Shown here piece after piece: positions 9,298 to 19,296 of a stretch of DNA of 35,000 bases; within the stretch, counting starts at the first letter, position 1, and each line of letters opens with the position of its first letter. Both the position numbers and the translations under genes were made by a program. Under the pieces are notes generated by a model. That model searched no databases. It was not told the origin of the DNA and was given only the letters and a program-made list of their open reading frames with translations. The DNA lies in assembly GCA_018398765.1 (NCBI GenBank), contig JAHBMJ010002840.1, positions 107,747 through 142,746 on the forward strand, given 5' to 3'. Origin of the DNA: Chromera velia. Its lineage: Eukaryota; Sar; Chromeraceae.

Positions 9298-11252
9298 AAC
9301 AGAGACTTCTCTTCTGACCGACCTGTCCGTGTGCGAAGTCGTACATCGGGTAGATGCACCACTTGTCGCCCGTTCGAGGGTGGCTCTCGTGAAGAATTCT
9401 GCACTCACTCAAGGCAGCGAGCATGGCGCGTCCGTTATCATCAGAGTCGTCAAATTGTGCTGCCGAATTGTCTTTATCATTTCTCCAAATAAGAGCGTTT
9501 TAAGGTCTCCATGTTGCGTCCAAAGCAAGAGAAAAAGGCACATCGCAGGCAACTGCATGCCCCCTTTTGCATTCGTGTTCCAATGGAATTTGATTTTCCT
9601 TCCAAGTCATATTTGAAAGGAAGAGCCCCTTCTTTCTTTCCCGACGAACCCCCCTTACTTTGTTCCAAACATGCACTTCCAATCGGACTGATTGAATAGA
9701 AGCCATTGCCTCCCCTATCGATCTACCCTGAATGCCGACCTGTAGATGACCGGATCTCTCATGTTCATGTTCCCGTCCGCCATGTCGATCTTTGCCCTGA
9801 GGACCTTCGCTCCGTTGGGGAACTCCCCCTTCCTCATCCTCCTGAACAGGTCCAGATTCTCCTCGGGACTCCTGGAAGATCAGCACAAACGCATACAGAC
9901 ATATCAATGCATACAGAGAACTTTGTGACACACAAAGCATTTCGATCCCTCCCTTTCTCATCGTGAACCAAGGTTCGAATGCTCCTTTGCTCGTGTGTCG
10001 CACCAAGATAAATGAAGGACAGAAAACAGACGGATCTACAGGAAATGGGTCCGACAGCGATACAAAAAGAAAGGCTGAGAATCGAACATACACAAAGACT
10101 CAAAAAGAAAATTCAGTGGTCAACCTTAAGGTGTTACGAAATGACCCGCTCTTTCATCCAAGCCAGGTTTTACTTCAAAACAAACACAATAAGCAGGCAC
10201 GAGGGAAAAGCAAAAGCAGAAGTTCCCATATGACACACCGATCTCTGAAGGGGCTGTTGGTTCCTGGCTTGAAAATATCTCCCCTGGTCGCCCTGATCTC
10301 CTCAAGCGTCTGGTCATCAACGAAGGCATCTCCCTGTTTGATCAGCTTCTCCGCCCACTCGTACAGTTGCTCGAAGTAGTCAGAAGCGTAGTAGAGATGT
10401 TCGCCCCAGTCAAAGCCCAGCCAGCGAACGTCCTCCTGAATCGAGTCGATGTACCTCTGCTCCTCCTGCACGAATATTCATTCAGGTTTTGAGGTCACAC
10501 ATACAGACGGGCGTATTAAAACAGCACGCACAAACATTTGACAGCAAGGAGGGAAGCTCGATCGATCCAACAGAGGGGGGTTGGCGGGGAGAACCGAAAG
10601 GAAAAAGACTCACCAAATACAGATGGGAAGAGAAGGCGGATGAGAAGAAAAAGACACATGGAAGAACAAGGAAAGAGAAAAGGGAAAGAGAAGGAAAGAA
10701 AAGAAAGATGAAGAAACGGCGGGTGGGGGCGAGGAGAGGAAACGNGGGGGGGGGGGGGACTGCAAAAGGGATCTCAAGCAAGAGAGGAGACGTCCCATGT
10801 CTGTTCACCTTTGCGGGATTGGTGTCATCGAATCTGAGATGGCATCTGCCTCCGAACTCCTTTGCAAGGCCAAAATTGAGGCAAATGGACTTTGCGTGTC
10901 CCACATGAAGGAAGCCGTTGGGTTCTGGGGGGAACCTAGTGATAATGTAGGAGTGCTTTCCTGTCTTCAGATCATCCTCCACTATCTGTCGGACGAAGTT
11001 GTTGGCTGCCGCTCCTCCTGCTCCCGTGGAAGGCGCAGAGGAGGAGGATGAGGAAGCATCGTTGGTGCCTGATGGTTCAGTGCTCATGCTCCTCTGCAGT
11101 CTTTTTCTCTTCTCGCTGTAAACGTCAAAGTGCCTGACTTTGGTCGTCAAGGGCTGCCCGAAGATCGGCCCGCCGTTTTCTTCTGAAACTCTCAAGGTCG
11201 CTGCAACGCCTCTCACCACAAATCTACGAAAGCTGCGCAATGCTAAAAACAT
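4394..11252 (-). CDS. Glutaminyl-tRNA synthetase, 16 exons
   Basis: Class I synthetase charging tRNA-Gln with glutamine. Exons, 5' to 3': 11252-10809, 10465-10239, 9871-9740, 9398-9323, 9143-9063, 8860-8784, 8495-8388, 8200-8126, 7950-7809, 7468-7387, 7143-7064, 6455-6396, 5958-5915, 5634-5471, 4923-4802, 4576-4394. All junctions keep phase; total 698 aa. The HIGH signature lies in [15 protein letters not shown] (HVGH at 116-119) and the KMSKS equivalent is MSKR (343-346). [17 protein letters not shown], the anticodon-binding barrel words [20 protein letters not shown] and PVFNKTVGL, and NHPDK all fit GlnRS rather than GluRS. The N-terminal YqeY-like domain of animal GlnRS is absent. Two starts are plausible: Met1 (11252), followed by an Arg-rich mitochondrial-type presequence, and Met56 (11087), giving a 643-aa cytosolic form. 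The C-terminus is a Lys/Ala/Glu-rich helical tail. An ambiguous base (n) lies in intron 1. Confidence 0.95.
4710..4790. repeat. CT-rich microsatellite in GlnRS intron 15
   Basis: Interrupted CT dinucleotide tract. In the sense of the gene it is a GA tract that begins just after the GTACGT donor of intron 15. Confidence 0.9.
6345..6520. repeat. Microsatellites flanking GlnRS exon 12
   Basis: A CT tract at about 6350-6392 abuts the donor of the 60-nt exon at 6396-6455. A CAGA/CA tract at about 6470-6520 lies just upstream, in gene sense, of that exon's acceptor, where it reads as TCTG and TG repeats. The long Ser/Leu/Arg-rich ORFs here are products of the repeats. Confidence 0.9.
7310..7362. 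repeat. GAA trinucleotide tract in GlnRS intron 10
   Basis: About 17 near-perfect GAA units with a few GAG interruptions. They read as TTC on the gene's sense strand. Poly-Phe and poly-Leu ORFs over it are not genes. Confidence 0.9.
8475..8572. repeat. Duplicated 3' splice site of GlnRS exon 7
   Basis: A 42-bp block at 8475-8516 recurs at 8531-8572, 56 bp away. On the gene's strand each copy holds the intron end CTCGCGTCTGTCTGCAG and the exon start GAAGCTCCTGGAATTGGTGA. A run of about 12 A (sense) lies between them. The copy nearer the exon (border at 8495) keeps the frame of KLLELVNDG. The outer copy (border at 8551) reads KLLELVK and then a stop. Confidence 0.92.
9144..9298. repeat. Microsatellites in GlnRS intron 4
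   Basis: A GA tract at 9149-9170 reads as CT directly before the acceptor of exon 5. A compound CA-GA tract at about 9252-9298 reads as TC then TG in gene sense. Confidence 0.9.
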
Positions 11253-13126
11253 GCACGTACCGAACTGACAGCGGGTGCGTCGTGGAACCTGGGAGGAACG
11301 TTCTTTTACTGCGAAGGATTCGAAGGAGACGGCACCATGGCCCTGAAAGCGAAGCACCAACCCGATTTGGGACGCGCGGTTTTTCCTCCGAAGCGAGGCC
11401 TCGGCGTGCCACCCGGATTTAAGTTTGCATGCATGGGTCCTGTGCATGGCGGCCGGGACCGGCCCCACTGGTCTATCCGATATACTGGTCTACATGCACG
11501 AACAGATTGAATCTCCGCGACGCTGTCTGCCACTGACTCATCGCCACGTAGAGAGGCGGGAAATCACAAGGTGAGGGCACGCCCCTTTTCTGACAGATCT
11601 GACGAGCCAGCAACCTTGAAGCTGCTTGAGCACTGCGTTTTCTTCAAACAACGAAAACAGTGTCAAAGAGTGCCATCTGCAGCATGGACCCGTCTCGATG
11701 CACGCCTTTTCTCTCTTGCCCTCAGAAGGTCTGGCGGTCTGGAGAGGCGATGTATTGTTGTGTTTATAGACCCTTTGCTTCTCAGAATGTTCCCAAGCAA
11801 GCTGCTGGTGACAACTTCCTCCTTCGGTGTGTTTTGGGGGGACTGCGGTCTCGTGGATGCAATGCATCGTCATATGCCCTCCTTGTCTGCATGGATGCTT
11901 CTTTCTACGTCCCCCTCTGCACCCGTCTACCGCTCGATCTGTCTACATGCATAAATATGAGCTCATTCGACGGCTATGGGGTTCGATGAGGCGAAGATGG
12001 GGAAGGCTTGTGATTTATCGAAGCAGCGGGTCAGCCGATTGACTCTTCAGTTGTCAATCTCTCTCTAGTGTCAATGATTGTAAATAGGCATGCATATATA
12101 CATGCAGCGGTCAATCAGCGCATGCATAACTCAGTGAGGCAAGTCAGCGCAGGCAGTCATACAGCAAGACGGTTCGTTTTCGCTTAGTTGCTAAGTCGAC
12201 TCGCTTTCTTCCTTCCTTCCTGGCTCACCTTCTTTCTTAGACTTGCTTGCATTTGCTTGCTACTCATGCATGCACACTCACTACTCACTTAGCCACACTC
12301 ACTCACTGACACGTTCACTCAGTCACTCTCATTCACTGACTGTCATTCACTCACTCAGTCACTTACTGTCACTCACTCAGTCATTCACTTACTAATTATT
12401 ATATTAAATAACTCAGAGTGACACTTATTCGTTCACTCATTCACGTATGTTTCGCTCTTCTCTCTTTCTCTCTTTCTGCACTTAATCAACTCACCGACAT
12501 CTTTCCAGCCTTCCTTTCTTCCTTCCTTCCTTCCACTTTCTTTCTGTTTTTTTTTCTGTCTGTCTTTCTTTCTTTCCTTCCTTCCTTCCTTCTTGATTGA
12601 TTCATTCAATGCCCCTTCCTTCCCAAATTTCATCTTCCACTCCTCCGTCAGTCCGCCATTCAAAAAGTCCGCTGCATGTCGTCCTCCCATTCTTCCGTCG
12701 AATAGCTTGAAGTCCCCTCCTTTTGCACTTCCCTGCTTCCTTCTTACCTGCCTGCCAACCTGCCTGCATTCATTGCTCGCACGCTCGCTCGCTTGCTTGC
12801 GAGCTTGTTTACACTTCAAGTTGCCAGTCCTGGGTTCCTTCCTTCGATTCTTTCACTCGGTGGGGCACCCCTTCCCTTCTACCACCTAATTTCTTTTAGC
12901 TTCCTCCTCTCCCTGGCAAAAGATATCTGCTGTGTTTGCCTTTTTCTTTCTAACCCGTCTACTCCCGTTCGTTTCCCTGTGGATTGTTTGGCATTGGTGT
13001 CTCCTTAAGAATGGAAGTCTTCTCCCTTGATCTTGTGAGTCAAACGCCGACTTTCTTTCTTTCCCCTCCGGTTTCTCTTCAATGTGTTCCTCTGTCGTCC
13101 AATTGCTCTGTAGTCAATAGAGCGCA
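11253..13126. other. Intergenic region, no confident gene
   Basis: The first roughly 300 bp are the 5' flank of the GlnRS gene and stay open in its frame to 11468. ORFs of about 110-127 codons at 11571-11989 lack recognisable motifs and overlap one another. From about 12060 the sequence is low-complexity: repeated ATGCATGC words, a degenerate CACT/CAGT array at about 12270-12430, then CTTT/CTTC tracts at about 12500-12595 and GCTTGCTC words near 12780. I see no RNA gene before the tRNA-related array. Confidence 0.55.
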
Positions 13127-13719
13127 AGCGTTCTAAGCCTAGCTCTTCTTTTAGTTTGGAAAGCTTAGACGTTTTTGCAGATCATTATGCAGCCGGCCGT
13201 TTGGTCTAGTGGTATGATTCTTAGCTAACGTCAGAGCTTACATACTTTTACATAATATCATGGGGCCGTTTGGTCTAGTGGTATGATTCTTGCGACTTAG
13301 CTCTTCTTTTAGTTCGGAAAGCTTAGACGTTTTTGCAGATCGTCATGCAGCTGGCCGCTTGGTTTAGTGGTATGATTCTTAGCTAACGTCAGAGCTTACA
13401 CACTTTTGTACAACATCATGGGGCCGCTGCGTCTAGTGGTATGATTCTTATGACTTAGCTCTTCTTTTAGTTTGGAAAGCTTGGACGTTTTTGCAGATCA
13501 TCATGCAGCTGGCCGCTTGGTCTAGTGATATGATTCTTAGCTAACGTCAGAGCTTACACACTTTTGGGGCCGCTGCGTCTAGTGGTATGATTCTTGCGAC
13601 TTAGCTCTTCTCTTTTAGTTTGGAAAGCTTTTGCAGATCATCATGCAGCCGGCCGCTTGGTCTAGTGGTATGATTCTTAGCTAACGTCAGAGCTTACACA
13701 CTTTTGCATAATGTTATGG
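13127..13719 (+). repeat. Tandem array of truncated tRNA-Pro 5' halves
   Basis: Seven 27-nt modules match the first 27 bases of the complete tRNA-Pro genes next door with 0-3 mismatches: 13195-13221, 13264-13290, 13353-13379, 13422-13448, 13511-13537, 13568-13594 and 13651-13677. Each contains the acceptor 5' strand, the D arm and a Pol III A-box-like TGGTCTAGTGG (a few variants), and stops inside the anticodon stem after GATTCT. Two linkers alternate. One begins TAGCTAACGTCAGAGCTTAC; the other begins TGCGACTTAGCTC and contains TTTTT in five of its copies or partial copies. The composite period is 158 bp in the first part and 140-146 bp later. None has an anticodon loop, T arm or B box, so none is a functional tRNA gene by itself. 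Confidence 0.93.
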
Positions 13720-13791
13720 GGCCGCTTGGTCTAGTGGTATGATTCTCGCTTAGGGTGCGAGAGGTCCCGGGTTCAATTCCCGGAGCGGCCC
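13720..13791 (+). tRNA. tRNA-Pro (AGG), copy 1
   Basis: Complete cloverleaf of 72 nt. The acceptor GGCCGCT pairs with AGCGGCC. The D arm contains TGGTCTAGTGGTAT. The anticodon stem CTCGC/GCGAG encloses loop TTAGGGT, whose anticodon AGG reads Pro CCU and, after A-to-I editing, CCC. The T arm is CCGGG-TTCAATT-CCCGG and the discriminator base is C. There is no intron and CCA is not encoded. A TTTT terminator follows directly. It sits exactly one 69-bp step after the seventh half-module, in register with the array. Confidence 0.97.
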
Positions 13792-13839
13792 TTTTACCTA
13801 TTTGAGTCAGAGCTTACATACTGTTGCACCATACCATTG

Positions 13840-13911
13840 GGCCGCTTGGTCTAGTGGTATGATTCTCGCTTAGGGTGCGAGAGGTCCCGGGTTCAATTCC
13901 CGGAGCGGCCC
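13840..13911 (+). tRNA. tRNA-Pro (AGG), copy 2
   Basis: Identical in sequence to the copy 120 bp upstream. The spacer between them contains the same GTCAGAGCTTACA linker that separates the truncated modules, so the full genes were amplified within the array. Only TTT follows the 3' end here; the next TTTT run is about 35 nt downstream, so its termination may be weaker or its trailer longer. Confidence 0.97.
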
Positions 13912-13975
13912 CTTTACGGCGCGCTTCTCCGTCTCAGATAGGTAATTTTGACGCACGCGAGCCGAAATTGAGCAT

Positions 13976-14281
13976 TTTGACTGACCTTCGTGCGTGGAAA
14001 GGTGGACGCACATATGCACGCGTGCGTCTCAATCCTCACAAGCCCGCTCGAATTCCTGGAGGTTAAACCCTCTCAAAGGAACAGCAGAAAGATCTCACAG
14101 CCTCTGCTTCATCTTTTGTATCCTCCGCTGCAAACAATTCGCCAAGAGAAACTCGATCAGGTAGCATCACTGCAGGCAGAGCGAGGTCAAACTTCACCTG
14201 GCCGATCGTTTGACCTGTTGATCGGAGAAGCAGAGAGCTAGGGGAAGTGAGTGACTGCACTCAGTGATCGGTCGACTCAAT
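13976..14281 (+). repeat. 306-bp duplicated block, upstream copy
   Basis: Matches 17295-17600 with four substitutions and no gaps, in the same orientation. It ends 63 bp before the anoctamer start codon and so probably includes part of its promoter or 5' UTR. A 65-codon ORF on the minus strand (14063-14260) is open in both copies with one Asp/Val difference; it has no recognisable motif. I see no terminal repeats or target-site duplication. Confidence 0.95.
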
Positions 14282-14344
14282 CATCGCAACTCGTTTGTTC
14301 AAACCACAGACACGCAGGGGAAACCAAAAGAAACGGCAACGAAC

Positions 14345-17216
14345 ATGACAGACGCTGCAGCACGTAAGAAGGCATCTATGCCTCAGAGCTTCTCTACAGA
14401 AGTTTGTCCCGGAAGCGAAATGGTTCTGCTCTTCAACGAGAAGATCACTCCAGAGCAGATCGACAAGATCGGTGCCTTCCTCGAAGCCAGAGGGTTCTTT
14501 GTTGAAGTCGCAACGCTGATTGGCGCAGAGATGAAGTACATTCATCTCTCTGCTCCTCTTTCTCTCATCCTGTTGGGGGCCGACGCAATGTTCCTCTCCA
14601 AACAGCTCAAGACAGGAGGACCCCCGATCTGCTTCGAGATAGAGAACGCGACCGAATTCCTCAACTTCGACCCTAAAGACGCAGAATTCACCGCCAAGAA
14701 CTTCCTCACCTTCTCAGAGACAACGCTGGTGGCTTCCGACATTCTGCACGACATCGAGGCCGACACGGTGGCGGAAATTCTGCAGGTCATTCATCATCAT
14801 CTGTACCCGCACGCTGTATGTGTGTGCATATATGTATGTATGAATGTACCTGCGTGAGTACGGAGCGGAGTAGTAGAAATTCCGACGGACACAAAAGGCA
14901 ACATTGGTAGTGGAAGCAGCAACAGAAGTGACCTTTTTGGTTAATGCAAACCGATCCTCTTGAGGTTCACAATGCCTGCCTGGCTGTGCATACATGGGGA
15001 CGTCAGCGTGCTCTCCTGTCTTCGTGGATCGTCCCATTCGTGGATGCAGAAAGATTGTCTGGATACAGAGATACATGCATGGAAAGAGACTGTATGCACT
15101 CAACATGTGTGCGTGTCCGGGTATTCCAATTTACATTTCCCCGCCAGAGCCGTGGTGACATACTCAAATATGCATGTTTGTATATGACCACATATGTATT
15201 TCCGTTGAAACGTGAGGTCCGGACATTCCTGTGCAGGTCGACCCTTTCGAGAACATGATCACGACTCTCCTGAGTCACGAGATCCTCGCGCAGGGCCCCT
15301 GCTACCTCCATGACCTCGACGTGGCCTGGGATCACTACGTGAAGATCAGAAGGGGTATCCCCCTGAGGTGGGACCTCATCCCTCTGAGGGACTATCTGGG
15401 AGAGGAGATCGCCTTCTACTTCATCTGGATGCAGGTGCGTGAGTGAAGTGAAGTGTCTTCTTTGGTGAATCCTTCCTTGCATTTGGGTGAGGAAATCTGT
15501 GGCAGCAAGGGGATAAATGGACGGGTGGAGTTGCTGCATTAAGTCATTGTGACATGTGAGCTTGTATGCAAACACTTCGTGTGGTCCCGCATGTACATGT
15601 GATGTATGCATGTGCACACGCTCTTTGGTTGGTGGGTTGGTTGGATGAGGGACGGGTTTTTCCTGCAAGGTGTCTTCCTTGCTGCCCCCTTTGCCATGGG
15701 CAGACGTTTGCTGATCATCTGAACATTATCTGTGTGCGTGGTTCTGTAACATTGAAACAATTCACTGTCCGTTTTCTTTCTGACATTGGTTGTGTGCAGT
15801 ACTACACGATCGCCCTGGCGATCCCTGCAATGCTCGGGGTGCTCTGCTTCCTCGTCCAGCTGGCAGGAGGTTCTGTGTACAAGGTGTTGAGCTTGGTGGT
15901 GATGCCGGTGTTCTCTCTTTGTCTCATCGGATGGGCGTTTGTGTGGCTGAAGTGCTGGGTGAGTCCGTCTGTTCATTCCTGTTGGAAACTCTCATGTAAT
16001 CTGTTCTTTATCAACTTTCCTTTTCTTGTACATCGATTTTTGTTTTGTTTTTTCTATCCCCTTCCCTCGATGCCCTCGATGCTGCGGTCCCTGTATGTGA
16101 GCGACTCCGCATCCTTATCGTATGTGATCATCCTTCTCGACTCCGCATCGCAGCTGGGAGCCTGCTTCACTTTTCCGATCACCTTTCTGCCTGCACGCTT
16201 TTCTCATCTTCTCTTGTGGGCTGTAGTATCCTTCTCTGCCTGTGTGTGAGTCTTCTCTGCAGGTTCGACAATCTGCTCGCCTGTCCTTCAAGTGGGGATC
16301 TGACTTTGTCGAGTGGACGGAAACTGTCAGTCTCCTGCTTTGAACTGCCTGTCTGGCTTTTGTCCATCCATACGTCTGTCTGTCTGCCTGCCTGTGTGTT
16401 TGCCTCTTTGTCCCTTTGTCTGCGGGGCCGTCCGTCACCAACGCAGAGAATGAAACCTTGTCACAGGCGTTCTCTTTCTGGTGGTCCCACAAGACGTTCT
16501 GTCGCGTTTCTTGCGTGTTAAGAATTGTGCAGGTGAGACCCTCCTTCAAGGGAGAACTGAGACCCCACCCTGTGACAAGAAAACCCACTCGGTGGGGACA
16601 CTGGAAAAAGAGACTCCCCGCACAGGTCTGTCTGCTTGTCTGTTTATCTGTCTCTCTGTCTGTCGGTCTGTCTGTCTGTCTGTCTGTCTGACAGTATGAC
16701 CGTGTGTGCGTGTCTGCTCATCCATGTCTCTGTCAGACTGTCGCTTGAGTGATTTTATTGCCGAAGGATGCTCCGACCTTTGTGCAGAATAACTGCACAA
16801 ACCACGCTGTTAAATGGATGCAGTGTGTGAAACAGAAAACAAGCTGGCGAAAATTTGAAAAGAAAGAAAGAGAGAGAGAGAGAGACGCAGACATCTGCTC
16901 CAGGAAAAGAGGCTAGGAAGCGGCTTTTCTAATTTAACCCCTTTTTTGTCTACCAATGAATGCACAGAATCCAACATGTCCTTTTCCTCTCCAGGAAGCT
17001 GTGACTTTTCTTCAAACTTCTGATGCATTTTCTTGTCTGCAGATTTTCAGCGTCTTCATCACCATGCTGATGCTGGGCGTCGTTTTTGCTGCAATGATTG
17101 TCGGCATGAACGTTCAGGGCTACATCCTCCACAAAGAGTCCTGGATGTCAGTCATATGTCAAGCACACTGACAGTGAGAATATAGTGACAATCAATTCAG
17201 TAAACATCGAGAGAAA

Positions 17217-17263
<47 letters not shown>

Positions 17264-19258
17264 CGTGCGTGTCTGTCTGCTGTAAAACCGACCATTTGAC
17301 TGACCTTCGTGCGTGGAAAGGTGGACGCACATACACACGCGTGCGTCTCAATCCTCACAAGCCCGCTCGAATTCCTGGAGGTTAAACCCTCTCAAAGGAA
17401 CAGCAGAAAGATCTCACAGCCTCTGCTTCATCTTTTGTAACCTCCGCTGCAAACAATTCGCCAAGAGAAACTCGATCAGGTAGCATCACTGCAGGCAGAG
17501 CGAGGTCAAACTTCACCTGGCCGATCGTTTGACCTGTTGATCGGAGAAGCAGAGAGCTAGGGGAAGTGAGTGACTGCACTCAGTGATCGGTCGACCCAAT
17601 TGGTTCCATCTATTTGAGTGACCCGGCAGTTGATCCAGAGCTTTCGCTGTGCAGTCACCTGCCAAACAGACCAGGTCTCGGCCTGAAGCTGTGTATCGCG
17701 ACTCCTCACTCTCTTTCTCCTCTGACACCAAAGCGAAAGGTGCCAGAGCTCTGCCGAGTACATCCGTGGGTGGGTATTTGAGAAGACAGTAAGTCCATCG
17801 ATCTGACACAAATTAAAAGGCTTGAGCGCTGTACTTCCGAAATTCATACGTGCAGGTACATCCCCAGCCTGGCCAGACTCGCAGAGAAGGGGGAGATCTT
17901 CGACGTCGACTCGATGGCTGCAAATGTGCCTGTGGCCCTCCACTGTGCATTCATTCAGGTCCTCAACATCATCTACAGGTCCGTCCCTTTCTGTTTCTCT
18001 ATCTCTTTCTCTCTCTCTATCTGTGTGTGTGTGTGTGTGTCCCTCAGAGCGTCCCTAATTGACAGAGCTGTATCGTATCTCGTTGTCTACACAATTGTGT
18101 TTCTCCCTCTGCGTGCGCCCCCATTTATTTCCCGCAGATACATCGGCGAGTGGCTGACCGAGATGGAGAACTACAGGACGCAGACCCACTACGAGACGGC
18201 CCTGGTGATCAAGAGGTTCTCCTTCGAGGCTGTCAACTGTTACCTCCCTCTCTTCTGGCTCGCCTTCTACGCTCAGGTAGGAAGTTCACGTGCCAAATTC
18301 AGGAACTGTATGACTGTTTCTTGTGCAGACTGCATGATGCTTTTCGCACCTCTTGCTCGCTTGCATGCTTTCTTCTCTCCTATTCGAGACACATGTAGTG
18401 TCTGATACAGAAATGACCAGGACAAACTGTTTTGTTTATTCCATTGTCTCGATCTTTGTTGCAGGACATGGAGCGTTTGTCTCAGGAGCTGTCGATGCTG
18501 TTCTTCTGCGACCAGTCCAGACGGATGCTCCTCGAGCTGATCGTCCCGTATATGTACAAGAGGGGGGCAGAGAAGTATGCAGTGCAGAAGGCACAGGTAG
18601 GCAGAGAGACAGGGTGGAGCGGATAGAATGTCAAATCGCTTCGATCTTGTACTTCTGTCGTGTCCGCGCTTTGTACTTCTGTTTGTTTCTTGTGCAGCTA
18701 GGCATCCGGAAAATCATCATGTAAAAACTACGGTGCGCGCACCAGTAGAGCTCGGACTCAAACAAGCAAATCGGGTAGAAGGAATTATAAAGAGAAATAT
18801 ATGGGCCAGCAATTAAAGGAAGGAATCAAGAGACAGAGAAGAACAAGCGCAGGAAATTCAAACAAATAAACGACGCTTTCTTTGAGCAGATCGAAGAGCT
18901 TGAGAGAGAGAAACAGAAACAGGCGGAGGCCGCCCTGGCTGCCCAAGAGAACGGCGAGGCTGCCGCTAGCCCCCCTGCTGACGCTCCTGTGACCAAGCCT
19001 GAAGAAGAAGGTGAGTGCATGCTCGGAGGGGGACCAATTTTCTTTTTGCAAAAGTCGCAGAGAAGGGACCCGAGATGACAACGGAAAAGAACAGCTTCTC
19101 TTCCAATATCTTTTCGCACTCAGTCCCTGGCCTGTGTTTCTTCCGGCACCTCTTCTATTCTGATTCTGCTTAGCAATTTCCGGGACGGAATGCGAAATTT
19201 CTTCCCACAAAATAACGTGACGCAGCAACACAAGGATAGAAAGAGAAGGAAGCTCGGC

Positions 19259-19296
<38 letters not shown>

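Noticed and set aside
11571-11989. Overlapping ORFs of 109-127 codons
   Set aside because: Two frames are open over the same DNA with no motif, no splice context and no protein-like composition in either.
13195-13677. Seven additional tRNA-Pro genes
   Set aside because: Each module lacks the anticodon loop, T arm and acceptor 3' strand, so only the two complete copies are called as tRNAs.
14063-14260. 65-codon minus-strand ORF conserved in both 306-bp copies
   Set aside because: Conservation follows from the recent duplication. There is no motif, and the one coding difference is non-conservative.
13976-14281. 306-bp block as a SINE
   Set aside because: It has no A/B boxes or poly-A tail that I can see, no target-site duplications at either copy, and both copies lie at the same gene. 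A genome-wide search could reopen this.
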